Positions 44,100 to 53,960 of a DNA stretch of 64,000 bases are shown piece after piece (the stretch's first letter is position 1; each line of letters opens with the position of its first letter). This stretch comes from Streptomyces sp. ALI-76-A. GTDB taxonomy: Bacteria > Actinomycetota > Actinomycetes > Streptomycetales > Streptomycetaceae. Where the stretch lies: assembly GCF_030287445.1 (NCBI RefSeq), contig NZ_JASVWB010000002.1:5270001-5334000 (forward strand), in the 5' to 3' direction. The position numbers and the translations under genes are program-made. The notes under the pieces were generated by a model, which was not told where the DNA came from, made no database searches, and saw only the letters and a program-made list of their open reading frames with translations.

Positions 44100-44761
44100 T
44101 GCGTATCGTCCTCGTCGGGCCGCCGGGCGCCGGTAAGGGAACGCAGGCCGCGTTTCTCGCTCGCAACCTGTCGATCCCGCACATCTCCACGGGCGACCTG
44201 TTCCGGGCCAACATCAGCAAGCAGACGGAACTCGGCAAGCTGGCGAAGTCCTTCATGGACGCCGGTAACCTCGTCCCCGACGAGGTCACCATCGGCATGG
44301 CCAAGGACCGCATGGAGCAGCCCGACGCGGACAACGGCTTCCTGCTCGACGGCTTCCCGCGCAACGTCTCGCAGGCCGAGGCGCTGGACGAGATGCTGCA
44401 CTCCGAGGGCATGAAGCTGGATGCGGTGCTGGACCTGGAGGTACCGGAGGCGGAGGTCGTGAAGCGGATCGCCGGCCGGCGCATCTGCCGCAACGACTCG
44501 GCGCACGTCTTCCACGTGTCGTACAAGGCGCCCAGGCAGGCGGACGTCTGCGACGTCTGCGGCGGGGAGCTGTACCAGCGCGACGACGACTCCGAGGAGA
44601 CCGTCCGCAAGCGGCTGGAGGTCTACCACACGCAGACCGAGCCGATCATCGACTACTACAAGGCGCAGGGCCTGGTGGTCACGATCTCCGCGCTCGGCAA
44701 GGTGGAGGACGTCACCGCGCGCGCCATGGAGGCGCTCCAGCGTGAGGGCGACGCCGCCTAG
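44099..44761 (+). CDS. adk: Adenylate kinase
   Basis: The enzyme converts ATP plus AMP to two ADP. The 220-residue product starts MRIVLVGPPGAGKGTQAAFL (P-loop at residues 7-15), has LLDGFPRNVSQAEALDEML, and a long LID with CRNDSAHVFH and CDVCGGELYQRDDD, suggesting a metal-binding LID. It overlaps secY by one base. Confidence 0.97.
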   Translation: MRIVLVGPPGAGKGTQAAFLARNLSIPHISTGDLFRANISKQTELGKLAKSFMDAGNLVPDEVTIGMAKDRMEQPDADNGFLLDGFPRNVSQAEALDEMLHSEGMKLDAVLDLEVPEAEVVKRIAGRRICRNDSAHVFHVSYKAPRQADVCDVCGGELYQRDDDSEETVRKRLEVYHTQTEPIIDYYKAQGLVVTISALGKVEDVTARAMEALQREGDAA

Positions 44762-44790
44762 CGTTCCTCGTGGTCGTTCCGTACGTCGTC

Positions 44791-44824
44791 GCAGCCGCGG
44801 TTCCCTTCCGGGGGCCGCGGCTGC
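44791..44824 (+). terminator. Hairpin between adk and map
   Basis: GCAGCCGCGG (44791-44800) pairs with CCGCGGCTGC (44815-44824), with a further weak inner pairing. Confidence 0.65.
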
Positions 44825-44891
44825 TGCGTGGGTGCACGTATCGTTGAAGGCACCCGTCCCTCTCCCCGGTCCGAGAAAGGCTTCCGCCGCC

Positions 44892-45728
44892 ATGGTGCAG
44901 ATCAAGACCCCCGAGCAGATCGCCAAGATGCGTGAGGCGGGGCTGGTCGTCGCCGCCATCCACGCGGCGACGCGTGAGGCTGCGGTCCCCGGGGCCACGA
45001 CCAGGGACCTGGACCAGGTCGCCCGCAAGGTGCTCGCGGAGCACAACGCGAAGCCGAACTTCCTCGGCTACGGCGGGTTCCCGGCGACGATCTGCACCTC
45101 GGTCAACGAGGTCGTCGTGCACGGCATCCCGTCCGACGAGGTCGTCCTCAAGGACGGGGACGTCATCTCCATCGACTGCGGCGCGATCATCGACGGCTGG
45201 CACGGTGACGCGGCCTACACGGCCTTCGTGGGATCCGGTCACGCCCCGGAGCTGATCGAGCTCTCCCGGGTGACCGAGGAGTCGATGTGGGCCGGCATCG
45301 CGGCCATGAAGCAGGGCAACCGGCTGGTGGACGTCTCCCGCGCCATCGAGACGTACATCCGCCGCCAGCCCAAGCCCGGCGGCGGCCGCTACGGCATCAT
45401 CGAGGACTACGGCGGCCACGGCATCGGCACCGAGATGCACATGGACCCGCACCTGCTGAACTACGTCGACCGCCGCCGCGGCAAGGGCCCCAAGCTGGTC
45501 CCCGGCTTCTGCCTCGCCATCGAGCCGATGGTCTCCCTGGGCACCCCGAAGACCGAGGTCCTCCCGGACGACTGGACGGTCATCACGACCGACGGCACGT
45601 GGTCGTCCCACTGGGAGCACTCGGTCGCGCTGACGGAGGAGGGCCCGCTGGTCCTGACCGCTCCGGACGGCGGCAGGGCGAAGCTCGCGGAGCACGGGAT
45701 CACGGCGGCGCCGGATCCGCTCGCCTGA
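44892..45728 (+). CDS. map: Methionine aminopeptidase, type I
   Basis: It removes the initiator Met from new proteins. The 278-residue protein shows CTSVNEVVVHGIPSDEVVLK, the metal ligands in SIDCGAIIDGWHGDAAYT (two Asp), GGHGIGTEMHMDPHLLNY with the metal His, and LAIEPMVSLGTPKTE with the metal Glu; the last Glu is in WEHSVALTEEGP. ATG at 44892 is chosen because the longer frame is Arg/Ala noise. Confidence 0.96.
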   Translation: MVQIKTPEQIAKMREAGLVVAAIHAATREAAVPGATTRDLDQVARKVLAEHNAKPNFLGYGGFPATICTSVNEVVVHGIPSDEVVLKDGDVISIDCGAIIDGWHGDAAYTAFVGSGHAPELIELSRVTEESMWAGIAAMKQGNRLVDVSRAIETYIRRQPKPGGGRYGIIEDYGGHGIGTEMHMDPHLLNYVDRRRGKGPKLVPGFCLAIEPMVSLGTPKTEVLPDDWTVITTDGTWSSHWEHSVALTEEGPLVLTAPDGGRAKLAEHGITAAPDPLA

Positions 45729-46031
45729 GCGCGCTCTCGGCCCCTGGGGCCCTCCGCACGACCGCCGCGGGGGGTGGTGGGGGACGCCGGCGCTCTTCCC
45801 GGCGCATCTCCCCGCGCATGTCCGCGCGCCCTTCAGGGCGCCCGGCGCCGGGCTGGGTCGACGGCCGACGTGTGCTTAGAGATCTCCGGCCCGGGGCAGA
45901 CTCTCTCGATTCGTCTTTCCGGGTGCGCTGACGTAGACTGACTCGTCGGCTCTCGTGCACCCGCATGTCCGCATGCGCCCGTAAGGGAAGCAAAGGGAGT
46001 CGATCAAGGTAGTCGATTCGAAGGGCGAAGC
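45729..46031. other. Gap before infA with a likely promoter
   Basis: No gene is seen. Short GC-rich inverted sequences lie at 45770-45850. TCGTCT (45911-45916) and TAGACT (45934-45939), 17 bp apart, could drive the infA-rpmJ-rpsM-rpsK-rpoA-rplQ set. Confidence 0.45.
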
Positions 46032-46253
46032 GTGGCCAAGAAGCAAGGTGCCATCGAGATCGAGGGCACTGTCGTCGAGTCTCTTCCGAACGCCATGTTC
46101 AAGGTCGAGCTCCAGAACGGCCACCAGGTCCTGGCGCACATCAGCGGCAAGATGCGTATGCACTACATCCGTATCCTCCCTGACGACCGGGTCGTGGTGG
46201 AGCTGTCTCCGTACGACCTGACGCGTGGCCGGATCGTCTACCGGTACAAGTAG
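46032..46253 (+). CDS. infA: Translation initiation factor IF-1
   Basis: IF-1 blocks the A site during initiation. The 73-residue OB-fold has [40 protein letters not shown] and [20 protein letters not shown] at 46032 follows GAAGGG. Confidence 0.98.
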   Translation: MAKKQGAIEIEGTVVESLPNAMFKVELQNGHQVLAHISGKMRMHYIRILPDDRVVVELSPYDLTRGRIVYRYK

Positions 46254-46311
46254 ATCTTGCCGGTGCCCCGTTTCGGCGGGGTGGTGGCACTGACCCGGAG
46301 AACCTCACCCC

Positions 46312-46425
46312 ATGAAGGTCAAGCCGAGCGTCAAGAAGATCTGCGACAAGTGCAGGGTGATCCGCCGTCACGGCCGGGTCATGGTCATCTGCGAGAACCC
46401 GCGCCACAAGCAGCGCCAGGGCTGA
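46312..46425 (+). CDS. rpmJ: 50S ribosomal protein L36, zinc type
   Basis: A 37-residue product ([14 protein letters not shown] at the start, [13 protein letters not shown] at the end) has zinc ligands C11, C14, C27 and H32. The short gene starts 58 bp after infA, its normal place. Like rpmG and rpsN here, it is the zinc-containing form. Confidence 0.97.
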   Translation: MKVKPSVKKICDKCRVIRRHGRVMVICENPRHKQRQG

Positions 46426-46522
46426 CGCACGACCACCCTCTGCGACTTCGCAGAACTTCGCGCGACGCGAGCTGTATTTCGTTCATACGCGGAACCCAGG
46501 CATCACACGTGATCGCCTGACA

Positions 46523-46545
46523 CCCCCGGTTCGGAGGCCGGGGAC
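46523..46545 (+). promoter_or_regulatory. Leader hairpin before rpsM
   Basis: CCCCGG and CCGGGG form a 6-bp stem preceded by TGACAC, resembling the start of the shared str/S10 element (GACAC then C-rich stem). It lies about 75 nt before rpsM. Confidence 0.4.
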
Positions 46546-46618
46546 CCAGTTCGTACCTGGTACGGCGGCTGGGAGCCGGTTCTGTGGAAGACCTCCGAAG
46601 ATCAACTGGAGCCATTGA

Positions 46619-46999
46619 ATGGCACGCGTTTCCGGTGTTGACATTCCGCGCGAAAAGCGCGTGGAGATCGCCCTCACCTACGTGTTCGGCATCGGCCGGA
46701 CTCTCTCGCAGCAGACGCTCGCTGCCACGGACGTGGACCCGAACACCCGTGTTCGCGACCTCTCCGAGGAACAGCTCGTCGCGATCCGCGAGTACGTCGA
46801 CAACAACATCAAGACCGAGGGTGACCTCCGTCGCGAGATCCAGGCCGACATCCGCCGCAAGGTCGAGATCGGTACCTACCAGGGTCTGCGTCACCGCCGC
46901 GGTCTGCCTGTCCGCGGTCAGCGCACCAGCACGAACGCCCGTACCCGCAAGGGCCCGCGTCGCGCCATCGCCGGCAAGAAGAAGCCGGGCAAGAAGTAG
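46619..46999 (+). CDS. rpsM: 30S ribosomal protein S13
   Basis: S13 contacts the P-site tRNA. The 126-residue product has [40 protein letters not shown] and a basic tail [17 protein letters not shown]. Confidence 0.98.
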   Translation: MARVSGVDIPREKRVEIALTYVFGIGRTLSQQTLAATDVDPNTRVRDLSEEQLVAIREYVDNNIKTEGDLRREIQADIRRKVEIGTYQGLRHRRGLPVRGQRTSTNARTRKGPRRAIAGKKKPGKK

Positions 47000-47063
47000 T
47001 CCTCAGCGGACGCTTATCAGCGGTCTTCGCTGTAGGACCGACCACCTCCCGTAGGAGTTATAG

Positions 47064-47468
47064 ATGCCCCCCAAGGGTCGTCAGGGCGCTGCCAAGAAGG
47101 TGCGCCGCAAGGAAAAGAAGAACGTCGCTCACGGGCACGCGCACATCAAGAGCACGTTCAACAACACCATCGTCTCGATCACGGACCCCTCGGGCAACGT
47201 GATCTCCTGGGCCTCCGCCGGCCACGTCGGCTTCAAGGGCTCGCGCAAGTCGACCCCCTTCGCCGCGCAGATGGCCGCCGAGTCGGCCGCCCGCCGCGCG
47301 CAGGAGCACGGCATGCGCAAGGTGGACGTGTTCGTCAAGGGCCCGGGTTCCGGTCGTGAGACCGCCATCCGTTCGCTCCAGGCGACCGGTCTCGAGGTCG
47401 GCTCCATCCAGGACGTCACGCCGACCCCGCACAACGGCTGCCGTCCGCCCAAGCGCCGCCGCGTCTGA
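47064..47468 (+). CDS. rpsK: 30S ribosomal protein S11
   Basis: S11 lies at the platform and the mRNA exit. The 134-residue product has [40 protein letters not shown] and the signature [18 protein letters not shown]. Confidence 0.98.
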   Translation: MPPKGRQGAAKKVRRKEKKNVAHGHAHIKSTFNNTIVSITDPSGNVISWASAGHVGFKGSRKSTPFAAQMAAESAARRAQEHGMRKVDVFVKGPGSGRETAIRSLQATGLEVGSIQDVTPTPHNGCRPPKRRRV

Positions 47469-47616
47469 CCCGACGCACGGCTGCCTGGTCTGAGGTTCTC
47501 GGGCGGTATGGCTCTTCGGGGCCGTATCGCCCGTACCGTTGCACGTAGCACCATCGGGCCTGGCCCGGTGCATCAGGGCGTCAAATAGCGGGCGCCCCTG
47601 ACAGAAGGAACACCCC

Positions 47617-48639
47617 ATGCTGATTGCTCAGCGTCCGTCCCTGACCGAAGAGGTCGTCGACGAGTTCCGCTCCCGGTTCGTGATCGAGCCGCTGGAGCCG
47701 GGCTTCGGCTACACCCTCGGCAACTCCCTGCGTCGTACGCTCCTCTCCTCGATCCCGGGTGCGGCGGTCACGTCCATCCGTATCGACGGTGTCCTGCACG
47801 AGTTCACCACCGTGCCGGGCGTCAAGGAGGACGTCACCGACCTGATCCTCAACATCAAGCAGCTGGTCGTCTCCTCGGAGCACGACGAGCCGGTCGTGAT
47901 GTACCTGCGCAAGCAGGGCCCGGGTCTGGTCACCGCCGCCGACATCGCGCCCCCGGCCGGTGTCGAGGTGCACAACCCCGACCTCGTCCTGGCCACGCTC
48001 AACGGCAAGGGCAAGCTGGAGATGGAGCTGACGGTCGAGCGCGGCCGCGGTTACGTCTCCGCCGTGCAGAACAAGCAGGTGGGCCAGGAGATCGGCCGTA
48101 TCCCGGTCGACTCCATCTACAGCCCGGTGCTGAAGGTCACGTACAAGGTCGAGGCGACCCGTGTCGAGCAGCGCACCGACTTCGACAAGCTGATCGTCGA
48201 CGTCGAGACCAAGCAGGCCATGCGTCCCCGTGACGCCATGGCGTCCGCCGGCAAGACGCTGGTGGAGCTGTTCGGTCTGGCGCGCGAGCTCAACATCGAC
48301 GCCGAGGGCATCGACATGGGCCCGTCCCCCACGGACGCCGCCCTCGCCGCCGATCTCGCGCTGCCGATCGAGGAGCTGGAGCTCACCGTCCGGTCGTACA
48401 ACTGCCTCAAGCGCGAGGGCATCCACTCGGTGGGCGAGCTCGTGGCCCGTTCCGAGGCGGACCTGCTGGACATCCGCAACTTCGGCGCGAAGTCCATCGA
48501 CGAGGTCAAGGCGAAGCTCGCCGGCATGGGCCTCGCGCTCAAGGACTCGCCTCCCGGGTTCGACCCGACCGCCGCCGCCGACGCGTTCGGCGCGGACGAC
48601 GACGCGGACGCGGGCTTCGTGGAGACCGAGCAGTACTAA
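47617..48639 (+). CDS. rpoA: RNA polymerase alpha subunit
   Basis: The 340-residue protein has an N-terminal assembly domain ([51 protein letters not shown]), a linker, and the DNA- and activator-binding C-terminal domain ([40 protein letters not shown]), then an acidic tail. A hairpin (47500-47512 with 47521-47533) precedes it. Confidence 0.98.
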   Translation: MLIAQRPSLTEEVVDEFRSRFVIEPLEPGFGYTLGNSLRRTLLSSIPGAAVTSIRIDGVLHEFTTVPGVKEDVTDLILNIKQLVVSSEHDEPVVMYLRKQGPGLVTAADIAPPAGVEVHNPDLVLATLNGKGKLEMELTVERGRGYVSAVQNKQVGQEIGRIPVDSIYSPVLKVTYKVEATRVEQRTDFDKLIVDVETKQAMRPRDAMASAGKTLVELFGLARELNIDAEGIDMGPSPTDAALAADLALPIEELELTVRSYNCLKREGIHSVGELVARSEADLLDIRNFGAKSIDEVKAKLAGMGLALKDSPPGFDPTAAADAFGADDDADAGFVETEQY

Positions 48640-48687
48640 GAGCTCGGGCCATCCGGTCCGTACTCGGGTGTGGGAGCGCTGCGGCTT

Positions 48688-48710
48688 GTCGCGCAGCTCC
48701 CCGCGCCCCT
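48688..48710 (+). repeat. Dispersed intergenic repeat, copy 1
   Basis: The core GTCGCGCAGCTCCCCGCGCC plus CCT sits between rpoA and rplQ. Close copies lie at 49379-49400 and 55495-55588. Confidence 0.7.
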
Positions 48711-48821
48711 TCCGGGAACGCCCCTTCGGGGGCTGCTCCCGGATCTTCGACGGGCGACCGCCCGCTCGGATACTGACTCCGGTACCTGATACGGCCGGGG
48801 CAGACACTGAGGAGAAAGACC

Positions 48822-49328
48822 ATGCCGAAGCCCACCAAGGGTGCCCGTCTGGGCGGCAGTGCCGCGCACGAGAAGCTGCTCCTCGCGAACCTCGCGAAGT
48901 CGCTCTTCGAGCACGGCAAGATCACGACCACCGAGGCGAAGGCGCGCAAGCTGCGCCCGTACGCCGAGCGTCTGGTCACCAAGGCGAAGAAGGGCGACCT
49001 TCACAACCGCCGTCAGGTGCTCCAGGTGATCACGGACAAGAGCATCGTGCACACGCTCTTCACCGAGATCGGCCCGCGCTACGAGAACCGTCCGGGTGGT
49101 TACACCCGTATCACCAAGATCGGTAACCGCCGTGGCGACAACGCGCCCATGGCTGTCATCGAGCTGGTCGAGGCGCTGACGGTGGCGCAGGAGGCGACCG
49201 GCGAGGCCGAGGCCGCCACCAAGCGTGCCGCCAAGGACGCCGAGGCTCCGGCCGCCGAGGAGACCAAGGTCGACACGACCAAGGCCGACGAGGACGCGGC
49301 TCCGGCCGAGGAGTCCAAGGACGCGTAA
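48822..49328 (+). CDS. rplQ: 50S ribosomal protein L17
   Basis: The 168-residue protein has the core [40 protein letters not shown] and [15 protein letters not shown], then an Ala/Glu/Asp-rich C-terminal extension from about residue 120, an actinobacterial trait. It closes the alpha cluster. Confidence 0.98.
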   Translation: MPKPTKGARLGGSAAHEKLLLANLAKSLFEHGKITTTEAKARKLRPYAERLVTKAKKGDLHNRRQVLQVITDKSIVHTLFTEIGPRYENRPGGYTRITKIGNRRGDNAPMAVIELVEALTVAQEATGEAEAATKRAAKDAEAPAAEETKVDTTKADEDAAPAEESKDA

Positions 49329-49378
49329 GCGTTCTGCCGGGGACTGATCCGTGGGCGGGTGCGGCTTCGTCGTGGCTC

Positions 49379-49400
49379 GTCGCGCAGTTCCCGCGCCCCT
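49379..49400 (+). repeat. Dispersed intergenic repeat, copy 2
   Basis: GTCGCGCAGTTCCCGCGCCC plus CT lies between rplQ and truA, one C shorter than the 55495 copy. Confidence 0.7.
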
Positions 49401-49469
49401 CGGGGCGTTGGCGGGTCCGTTCCTTCCGGGGGGCGGGCCCGCTTCTGTGTGTGCTGAGAGGATCTCTGG

Positions 49470-50327
49470 GTGAGTGACGAAGTCGAGGCCGGGTTCGTGC
49501 GGGTGCGGTTGGACCTCTCGTACGACGGGACCGCCTTCTCCGGGTGGGCCAAGCAGGCCGGGGGACGGCGGACCGTGCAGGGGGAGATCGAGGACGCCCT
49601 GCGGACCGTGACGCGGTCGAACGACACCACGTACGAGCTGACCGTGGCCGGGCGGACCGATGCCGGGGTGCACGCGCGCGGGCAGGTGGCCCATGTCGAC
49701 CTGCCCGGCGAGCTGTGGGCCGAGCACCGGGAGAAGCTGCTCAAGCGGCTCGCCGGGCGGCTCTCCAAGGACGTGCGGGTGTGGTCCCTCGCCGAGGCCC
49801 CCGACGGCTTCAACGCCCGTTTCTCGGCCGTCTGGCGGCGGTACGCGTACCGCGTCACCGACCATCCCGGTGGCGTGGACCCGCTGCTGCGCGGCCATGT
49901 GCTCTGGCACGACTGGCCGCTGGACGTCGACGCCATGAACGAGGCCGCGCGCGGGCTGCTCGGGGAGCACGACTTCGCCGCCTACTGCAAGCGGCGGGAG
50001 GGGGCGACCACCATCCGGACGCTCCAGGAGCTGAGCCTGCGCAGGGACGACGACGGGATCATCACCGCCACCGTCCGCGCCGACGCCTTCTGCCACAACA
50101 TGGTGCGCTCGCTCATCGGGGCGCTGTTGTTCGTGGGGGACGGCCACCGCGGGCCCGACTGGCCGGCGAAGGTGCTGGCGGCCGGCGTGCGGGACTCGGC
50201 CGTGCATGTCGTACGGCCGCACGGGCTGACGCTGGAGGAGGTCGGCTACCCGGCCGACGGACTGCTGGCCGCGCGCAACAAGGAGGCGCGGAACAAGCGG
50301 TCGCTGCCCGGGGCCGGCTGCTGCTGA
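49470..50327 (+). CDS. truA: tRNA pseudouridine synthase A
   Basis: TruA makes pseudouridine at tRNA positions 38-40. The 285-residue product has [20 protein letters not shown], the catalytic Asp64 in [33 protein letters not shown] and [22 protein letters not shown] at 49470 lacks a ribosome site and GAGGAT lies 6 bp upstream, hinting at a leaderless start. It is converging on the next gene 19 bp away. Confidence 0.96.
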   Translation: MSDEVEAGFVRVRLDLSYDGTAFSGWAKQAGGRRTVQGEIEDALRTVTRSNDTTYELTVAGRTDAGVHARGQVAHVDLPGELWAEHREKLLKRLAGRLSKDVRVWSLAEAPDGFNARFSAVWRRYAYRVTDHPGGVDPLLRGHVLWHDWPLDVDAMNEAARGLLGEHDFAAYCKRREGATTIRTLQELSLRRDDDGIITATVRADAFCHNMVRSLIGALLFVGDGHRGPDWPAKVLAAGVRDSAVHVVRPHGLTLEEVGYPADGLLAARNKEARNKRSLPGAGCC

Positions 50328-50346
50328 ACCGGCCCCCGGACGCGCG

Positions 50347-51234
50347 CTACTCGCTCGCCGCGGCGGACGCCTGGGCCTCGCCGCGACGGCGGATCTGACG
50401 GAACGTGAACTCGGCCAGGTCGTCGCCGGTGGAGAAGACCGCCGTGTCCTTCGTCGTCACGTCCTTGCCGTTGGTGAAGCCGGCGATGGTGAAGTAGGCG
50501 TACCGGCCGTAGGAGTTGGTGGTCGAGCGGCAGACGGCCGAGTTGCAGAAGGCCTTGACGCCGCCGCCGGCCAGCGAGGCGACGATGCTCTTCTCGTCCG
50601 CCTGGCCCTTGGCCTTGAGCGCCGCCGCCTCCGTGTCGAAGACCGCGACGCCGACCGTCACCGCGACGCCGTCCTTGGTGTAGGTGACGCGCAGCAGGCG
50701 GGTGCAGCCGTTGTCGTTGAGGACTTTCGCCAGGGTGCCCTTGGCGGCCGTCGCGCAGCTCGTGGTGTCGGCCTTCGGGCCCTTCTTGTAGACGGTCGTG
50801 CCCATGGTCAGCTGCGTGCCCGGGAACAGGATGTCCGGGGCGAGCGGAGCCGTGTCCTTGGCCTTGCTGGCGACGAACTCCTTCGGATCCAGCGGGGGCG
50901 GGGCGCTGGTCGGCGCGAACGACGGGGCGCCGGTGCCGGATCCGCTCGGGATGTCCGCGGTCGGCGGCAGCTGGGAGTTCGGCTTGTTCGACGACTCGTC
51001 GTTGCCGTTGGCCGACACCACGGCCATGGCCACGGCCGTGCCGATCGCCATCGTGGCGAGCGCGCCGCCGCCGATCAGCAACAGCCGGCGCCGCTTGTTG
51101 CGCGTCTCGGACGCCTCGGCGAGCGCGGCCCAGTCCGGCCCCTGCCCGGCGCCGCCGTCCCACGGCTGCTGCTGGGATTGCGGTTTCCAGGGATCCCACT
51201 GGGACGGGGGTCCCCCCTGCTGCCCAAAGCTCAT
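50347..51234 (-). CDS. Membrane-anchored extracytoplasmic protein
   Basis: The 295-residue product has a Gln/Pro-rich cytoplasmic start (FGQQGGPPSQWDPWKPQ), RNKRRRLLLIGGGALATMAI leading into one membrane helix (residues 60-80), a Pro/Ser linker and an outside domain with two or three Cys (TTSCATAAKG, NGCTRLLRVTYT, KAFCNSAVCRS) and FTFRQIRRRGEAQ. I do not recognise the domain. The start at 51234 gives TAAGAT 6 bp upstream, consistent with a leaderless message. Confidence 0.75.
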   Translation of the reverse strand: MSFGQQGGPPSQWDPWKPQSQQQPWDGGAGQGPDWAALAEASETRNKRRRLLLIGGGALATMAIGTAVAMAVVSANGNDESSNKPNSQLPPTADIPSGSGTGAPSFAPTSAPPPLDPKEFVASKAKDTAPLAPDILFPGTQLTMGTTVYKKGPKADTTSCATAAKGTLAKVLNDNGCTRLLRVTYTKDGVAVTVGVAVFDTEAAALKAKGQADEKSIVASLAGGGVKAFCNSAVCRSTTNSYGRYAYFTIAGFTNGKDVTTKDTAVFSTGDDLAEFTFRQIRRRGEAQASAAASE

Positions 51235-51308
51235 GGGGCGCATCTTAGACGGGGTGAGCGGTGTGCCGGTCCGTCTCAAGGAGCTCTGGAGCCCCTAGCG
51301 TTCAGACG
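51235..51308. promoter_or_regulatory. Divergent leaderless promoters
   Basis: On the minus strand TAAGAT ends 6 bp before the ATG at 51234; on the plus strand TAGCGT (51296-51301) ends 7 bp before the ATG at 51309. The two transcripts start back to back 75 bp apart. Confidence 0.5.
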
Positions 51309-52499
51309 ATGAGCGACCGCAAAAGCGACATCTCCGGGTGGTTGGTACGAAGGGCGAGCCGGCATCTGTGGGCGGCGCTCGTGGCCGTGCTGGGCGCGAC
51401 GGCGGTGCGCACGGCACGGCTGACCTCGGACGGAGGGATGGACAACGCGATCGTGGTGCGGGCCGCGCGCACCTGGCTGGCCGGGGGCTCCCCGTATGAC
51501 GATCCGCACTTCCTCTATCTGCCGAGCGCCGTGCTCGCGGCGGCTCCGCAGGCCCTGCTGCCGTCGGGGGTGCTGCGCGTCCTGGTGCCGTTCGCGGTGA
51601 CCGGCTGCCTCGTCCTCGGCTGGGTCTGCGCCCTGCGGCTGTACCGGGTGCCGCTGGACAGCCGTTTCGCCGCACTGGGCCTGGCCGCGCTGGCGGTGGG
51701 CTTCGCGCCCTTCGGCCATCTGGTCCTGCTGGGCAACTGGACCGCGACGGCCGCGCTGGCCCTGCCGCTGGCCCTGCTGCTGGCGGGCCGGGGCCGGTGG
51801 GTGGCGGCGGGCGCGGTGATCGGCGCGGCCGTCGCGCTGAAGCCGCTGCTCGCCCCGCTGGCGCTGCTGTTCCTGTTCGCGCGCCGCTGGCGGGCCCTCG
51901 CGGCCCTGATCGCGGTGCCGGCGCTCGCGTCCACCGTCTGTGCCCTGCTGCTGCCCGACCCGGCGGGCTTCTTCACCCGCACCCTGCCGTTCCTGCTGCA
52001 CGGCGACGACGGCTTCGTACGGCTCTACGAGGCCTCCCCGGCGGCCGTGCTGTCCCGGCTGGGGGTGCCGGGGCCGGTGGCCGGGCTGCTGGCGCTGCCG
52101 GCCGCGGCTGCGGGGGTGCTGTGCGCGTACCGGCGCTGGTGCCGCCCGGGCCCGGGCCCGGAGCCGCTGCGGCTGACGGAGACGGCGGCGGCCCTGATGC
52201 TGTCGGCGTTCCTGGTCTCCCGGCCGTCGTACGACCACTACCTGCTGGTCGTCGTCCCGCTGCTGCTCGCCGGGCTCCCGTGCCCGGGCTCGGTCGCCCG
52301 CCGTCCCTGGTTCTGGCTGGCGCTGCTGCCCCAGGTGCCGGGCCTGAGCTGGCCGTATCTGGAGCCGCTGCGGCGCCGGGCGTTCAAGGACTCCTTCACG
52401 CTGTGTGTCCTGACGTTCACCGTCGTGCGGCACGGGTGGGCGGGGGAGCGCCGGATGCCAGTAGAATCGACTCGGCCAACGGCAGTGACCTCGTTTTGA
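51309..52499 (+). CDS. GT87-like (DUF2029) polyprenyl-phosphate mannosyltransferase
   Basis: The 396-residue multi-pass protein shows the GT-C pattern: an early Asp-containing outside loop (DGGMDNAIVVRAARTWLAGG and YDDPHFLYLPSAVL), then eight or more hydrophobic helices (LALPLALLLAGRGRWVAAGA) and the YDHYLLVVVPLLLAG region. Family members in actinobacteria add mannose or arabinose from polyprenyl phosphate outside the membrane. The substrate here is not shown. The ATG at 51309 is fixed by the -10 hexamer 7 bp upstream. Confidence 0.8.
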   Translation: MSDRKSDISGWLVRRASRHLWAALVAVLGATAVRTARLTSDGGMDNAIVVRAARTWLAGGSPYDDPHFLYLPSAVLAAAPQALLPSGVLRVLVPFAVTGCLVLGWVCALRLYRVPLDSRFAALGLAALAVGFAPFGHLVLLGNWTATAALALPLALLLAGRGRWVAAGAVIGAAVALKPLLAPLALLFLFARRWRALAALIAVPALASTVCALLLPDPAGFFTRTLPFLLHGDDGFVRLYEASPAAVLSRLGVPGPVAGLLALPAAAAGVLCAYRRWCRPGPGPEPLRLTETAAALMLSAFLVSRPSYDHYLLVVVPLLLAGLPCPGSVARRPWFWLALLPQVPGLSWPYLEPLRRRAFKDSFTLCVLTFTVVRHGWAGERRMPVESTRPTAVTSF

Positions 52500-52525
52500 C
52501 CCATCTGGGGCAGCGCGGGTATCCT
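52496..52525 (+). promoter_or_regulatory. Promoter of rplM-rpsI
   Basis: TTGACC (52496-52501) and TATCCT (52520-52525) are 18 bp apart and overlap the end of the upstream gene. The leader would be about 170 nt. Confidence 0.65.
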
Positions 52526-52704
52526 GCATGTTCGTTGTGTATTGGCTTGCTCATTCTCACGGGACGGGCCCTTACACCGGTCCACCGGGCCGATGACCAG
52601 CGACCCCACGTACGCGGTATGCGTCGCCGCAGTGCGGTCCAGGCTGTCGTGATCGTTTCGGTGACCTTGTCAGGACCATTCACTCGAAGCGAAGGCTACG
52701 AACC

Positions 52705-53148
52705 GTGCGTACGTACAGCCCCAAGCCCGGCGATGTGACGCGCCAGTGGCACGTCATCGACGCTCAGGACATCGTCCTGGGTCGTCTCGCCACCACCGCC
52801 GCCACCCTTCTGCGGGGCAAGCACAAGCCGATCTACGCGCCTCACGTCGACACCGGTGACTTCGTCGTCATCATCAACGCCGACAAGGTGCACCTCTCCG
52901 GCAACAAGCGCACCCAGAAGCTGGCGTACCGCCACTCCGGTTACCCGGGTGGTCTGCGCTCCGTCCGTTACGACGAGCTGCTCGACAAGAACCCCGAGAA
53001 GGCCATCGAGAAGGCCGTCAAGGGCATGCTCCCCAAGAACACCCTGGGCCGCCAGATGCTGTCGAAGCTGAAGGTCTACAGGGGCGACCAGCACCCGCAC
53101 GCTGCCCAGCAGCCGGTGCCGTTCGAAATCACCCAGGTCGCGCAGTAA
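52705..53148 (+). CDS. rplM: 50S ribosomal protein L13
   Basis: L13 binds 23S rRNA early in assembly. The 147-residue product has [40 protein letters not shown] and [23 protein letters not shown] start. rpsI follows after 42 nt. Confidence 0.98.
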   Translation: MRTYSPKPGDVTRQWHVIDAQDIVLGRLATTAATLLRGKHKPIYAPHVDTGDFVVIINADKVHLSGNKRTQKLAYRHSGYPGGLRSVRYDELLDKNPEKAIEKAVKGMLPKNTLGRQMLSKLKVYRGDQHPHAAQQPVPFEITQVAQ

Positions 53149-53190
53149 GTCCGGCCACCCCCTAAGACTGAACAGAATCTGAGGAGAATC

Positions 53191-53706
53191 GTGGCCGAGA
53201 CCACTGCCGAGCAGCCGCTCGACGAGACCGTCGACATCGACAGCTACACCACCGAGTCCGAGGTGCCCGTCGAGGGCGAGTACACCTCGGAGTCCATGGC
53301 TTCCCGCTTCGGCGACCCGCAGCCGGCCGCCGGCCTGGGCCGTCGCAAGAACGCCATCGCCCGCGTCCGGATCGTTCCGGGCTCCGGCAAGTGGAAGATC
53401 AACGGTCGCACCCTTGAGGACTACTTCCCCAACAAGGTGCACCAGCAGGAAGTCAACGAGCCCTTCAAGGTGCTCGAGCTCGAGGGCCGCTACGACGTCA
53501 TCGCCCGCATCGCCGGTGGCGGCGTCTCCGGCCAGGCCGGTGCGCTCCGTCTCGGTGTCGCCCGCGCGCTGAACGAGGCGGACGTCGACAACAACCGTGG
53601 CGCCCTGAAGAAGGCCGGCTTCCTCCGTCGCGACGACCGTGCGGTCGAGCGCAAGAAGGCCGGTCTCAAGAAGGCCCGCAAGGCCCCGCAGTACAGCAAG
53701 CGCTAA
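53191..53706 (+). CDS. rpsI: 30S ribosomal protein S9
   Basis: S9 reaches the P site with its C-terminal tail. The 171-residue form has an acidic actinobacterial N-terminal extension of about 45 residues, then [40 protein letters not shown] and the tail [12 protein letters not shown]. Confidence 0.98.
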   Translation: MAETTAEQPLDETVDIDSYTTESEVPVEGEYTSESMASRFGDPQPAAGLGRRKNAIARVRIVPGSGKWKINGRTLEDYFPNKVHQQEVNEPFKVLELEGRYDVIARIAGGGVSGQAGALRLGVARALNEADVDNNRGALKKAGFLRRDDRAVERKKAGLKKARKAPQYSKR

Positions 53707-53752
53707 GCTTCGCTGCCTGCTCGTACGCATACGAGCTCGCTCGTACGTACTC

Positions 53753-53797
53753 CGAACGCCCCGGCGGCACGCCATTGTGCCGCCGGGGCGTTCGTTT
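53753..53797 (+). terminator. Terminator of rplM-rpsI
   Basis: An 18-bp perfect stem (53753-53770 with 53777-53794) is followed by TTTA. Confidence 0.9.
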
Positions 53798-53960
53798 ATC
53801 ACCCAGCTTTGGGCGTATAACGGCACAAGGTGCTCAAAGGCTTGTGTGATCGGATGTTCAGGCATGGAATGCCTGGGATGCGGGAGCCGTGGCGGTGTCC
53901 TTGGACGAAGGCGCGCCGCCGGGAACGGCTCCCGTCACTGACGCTTCCTCAGGAGGACAA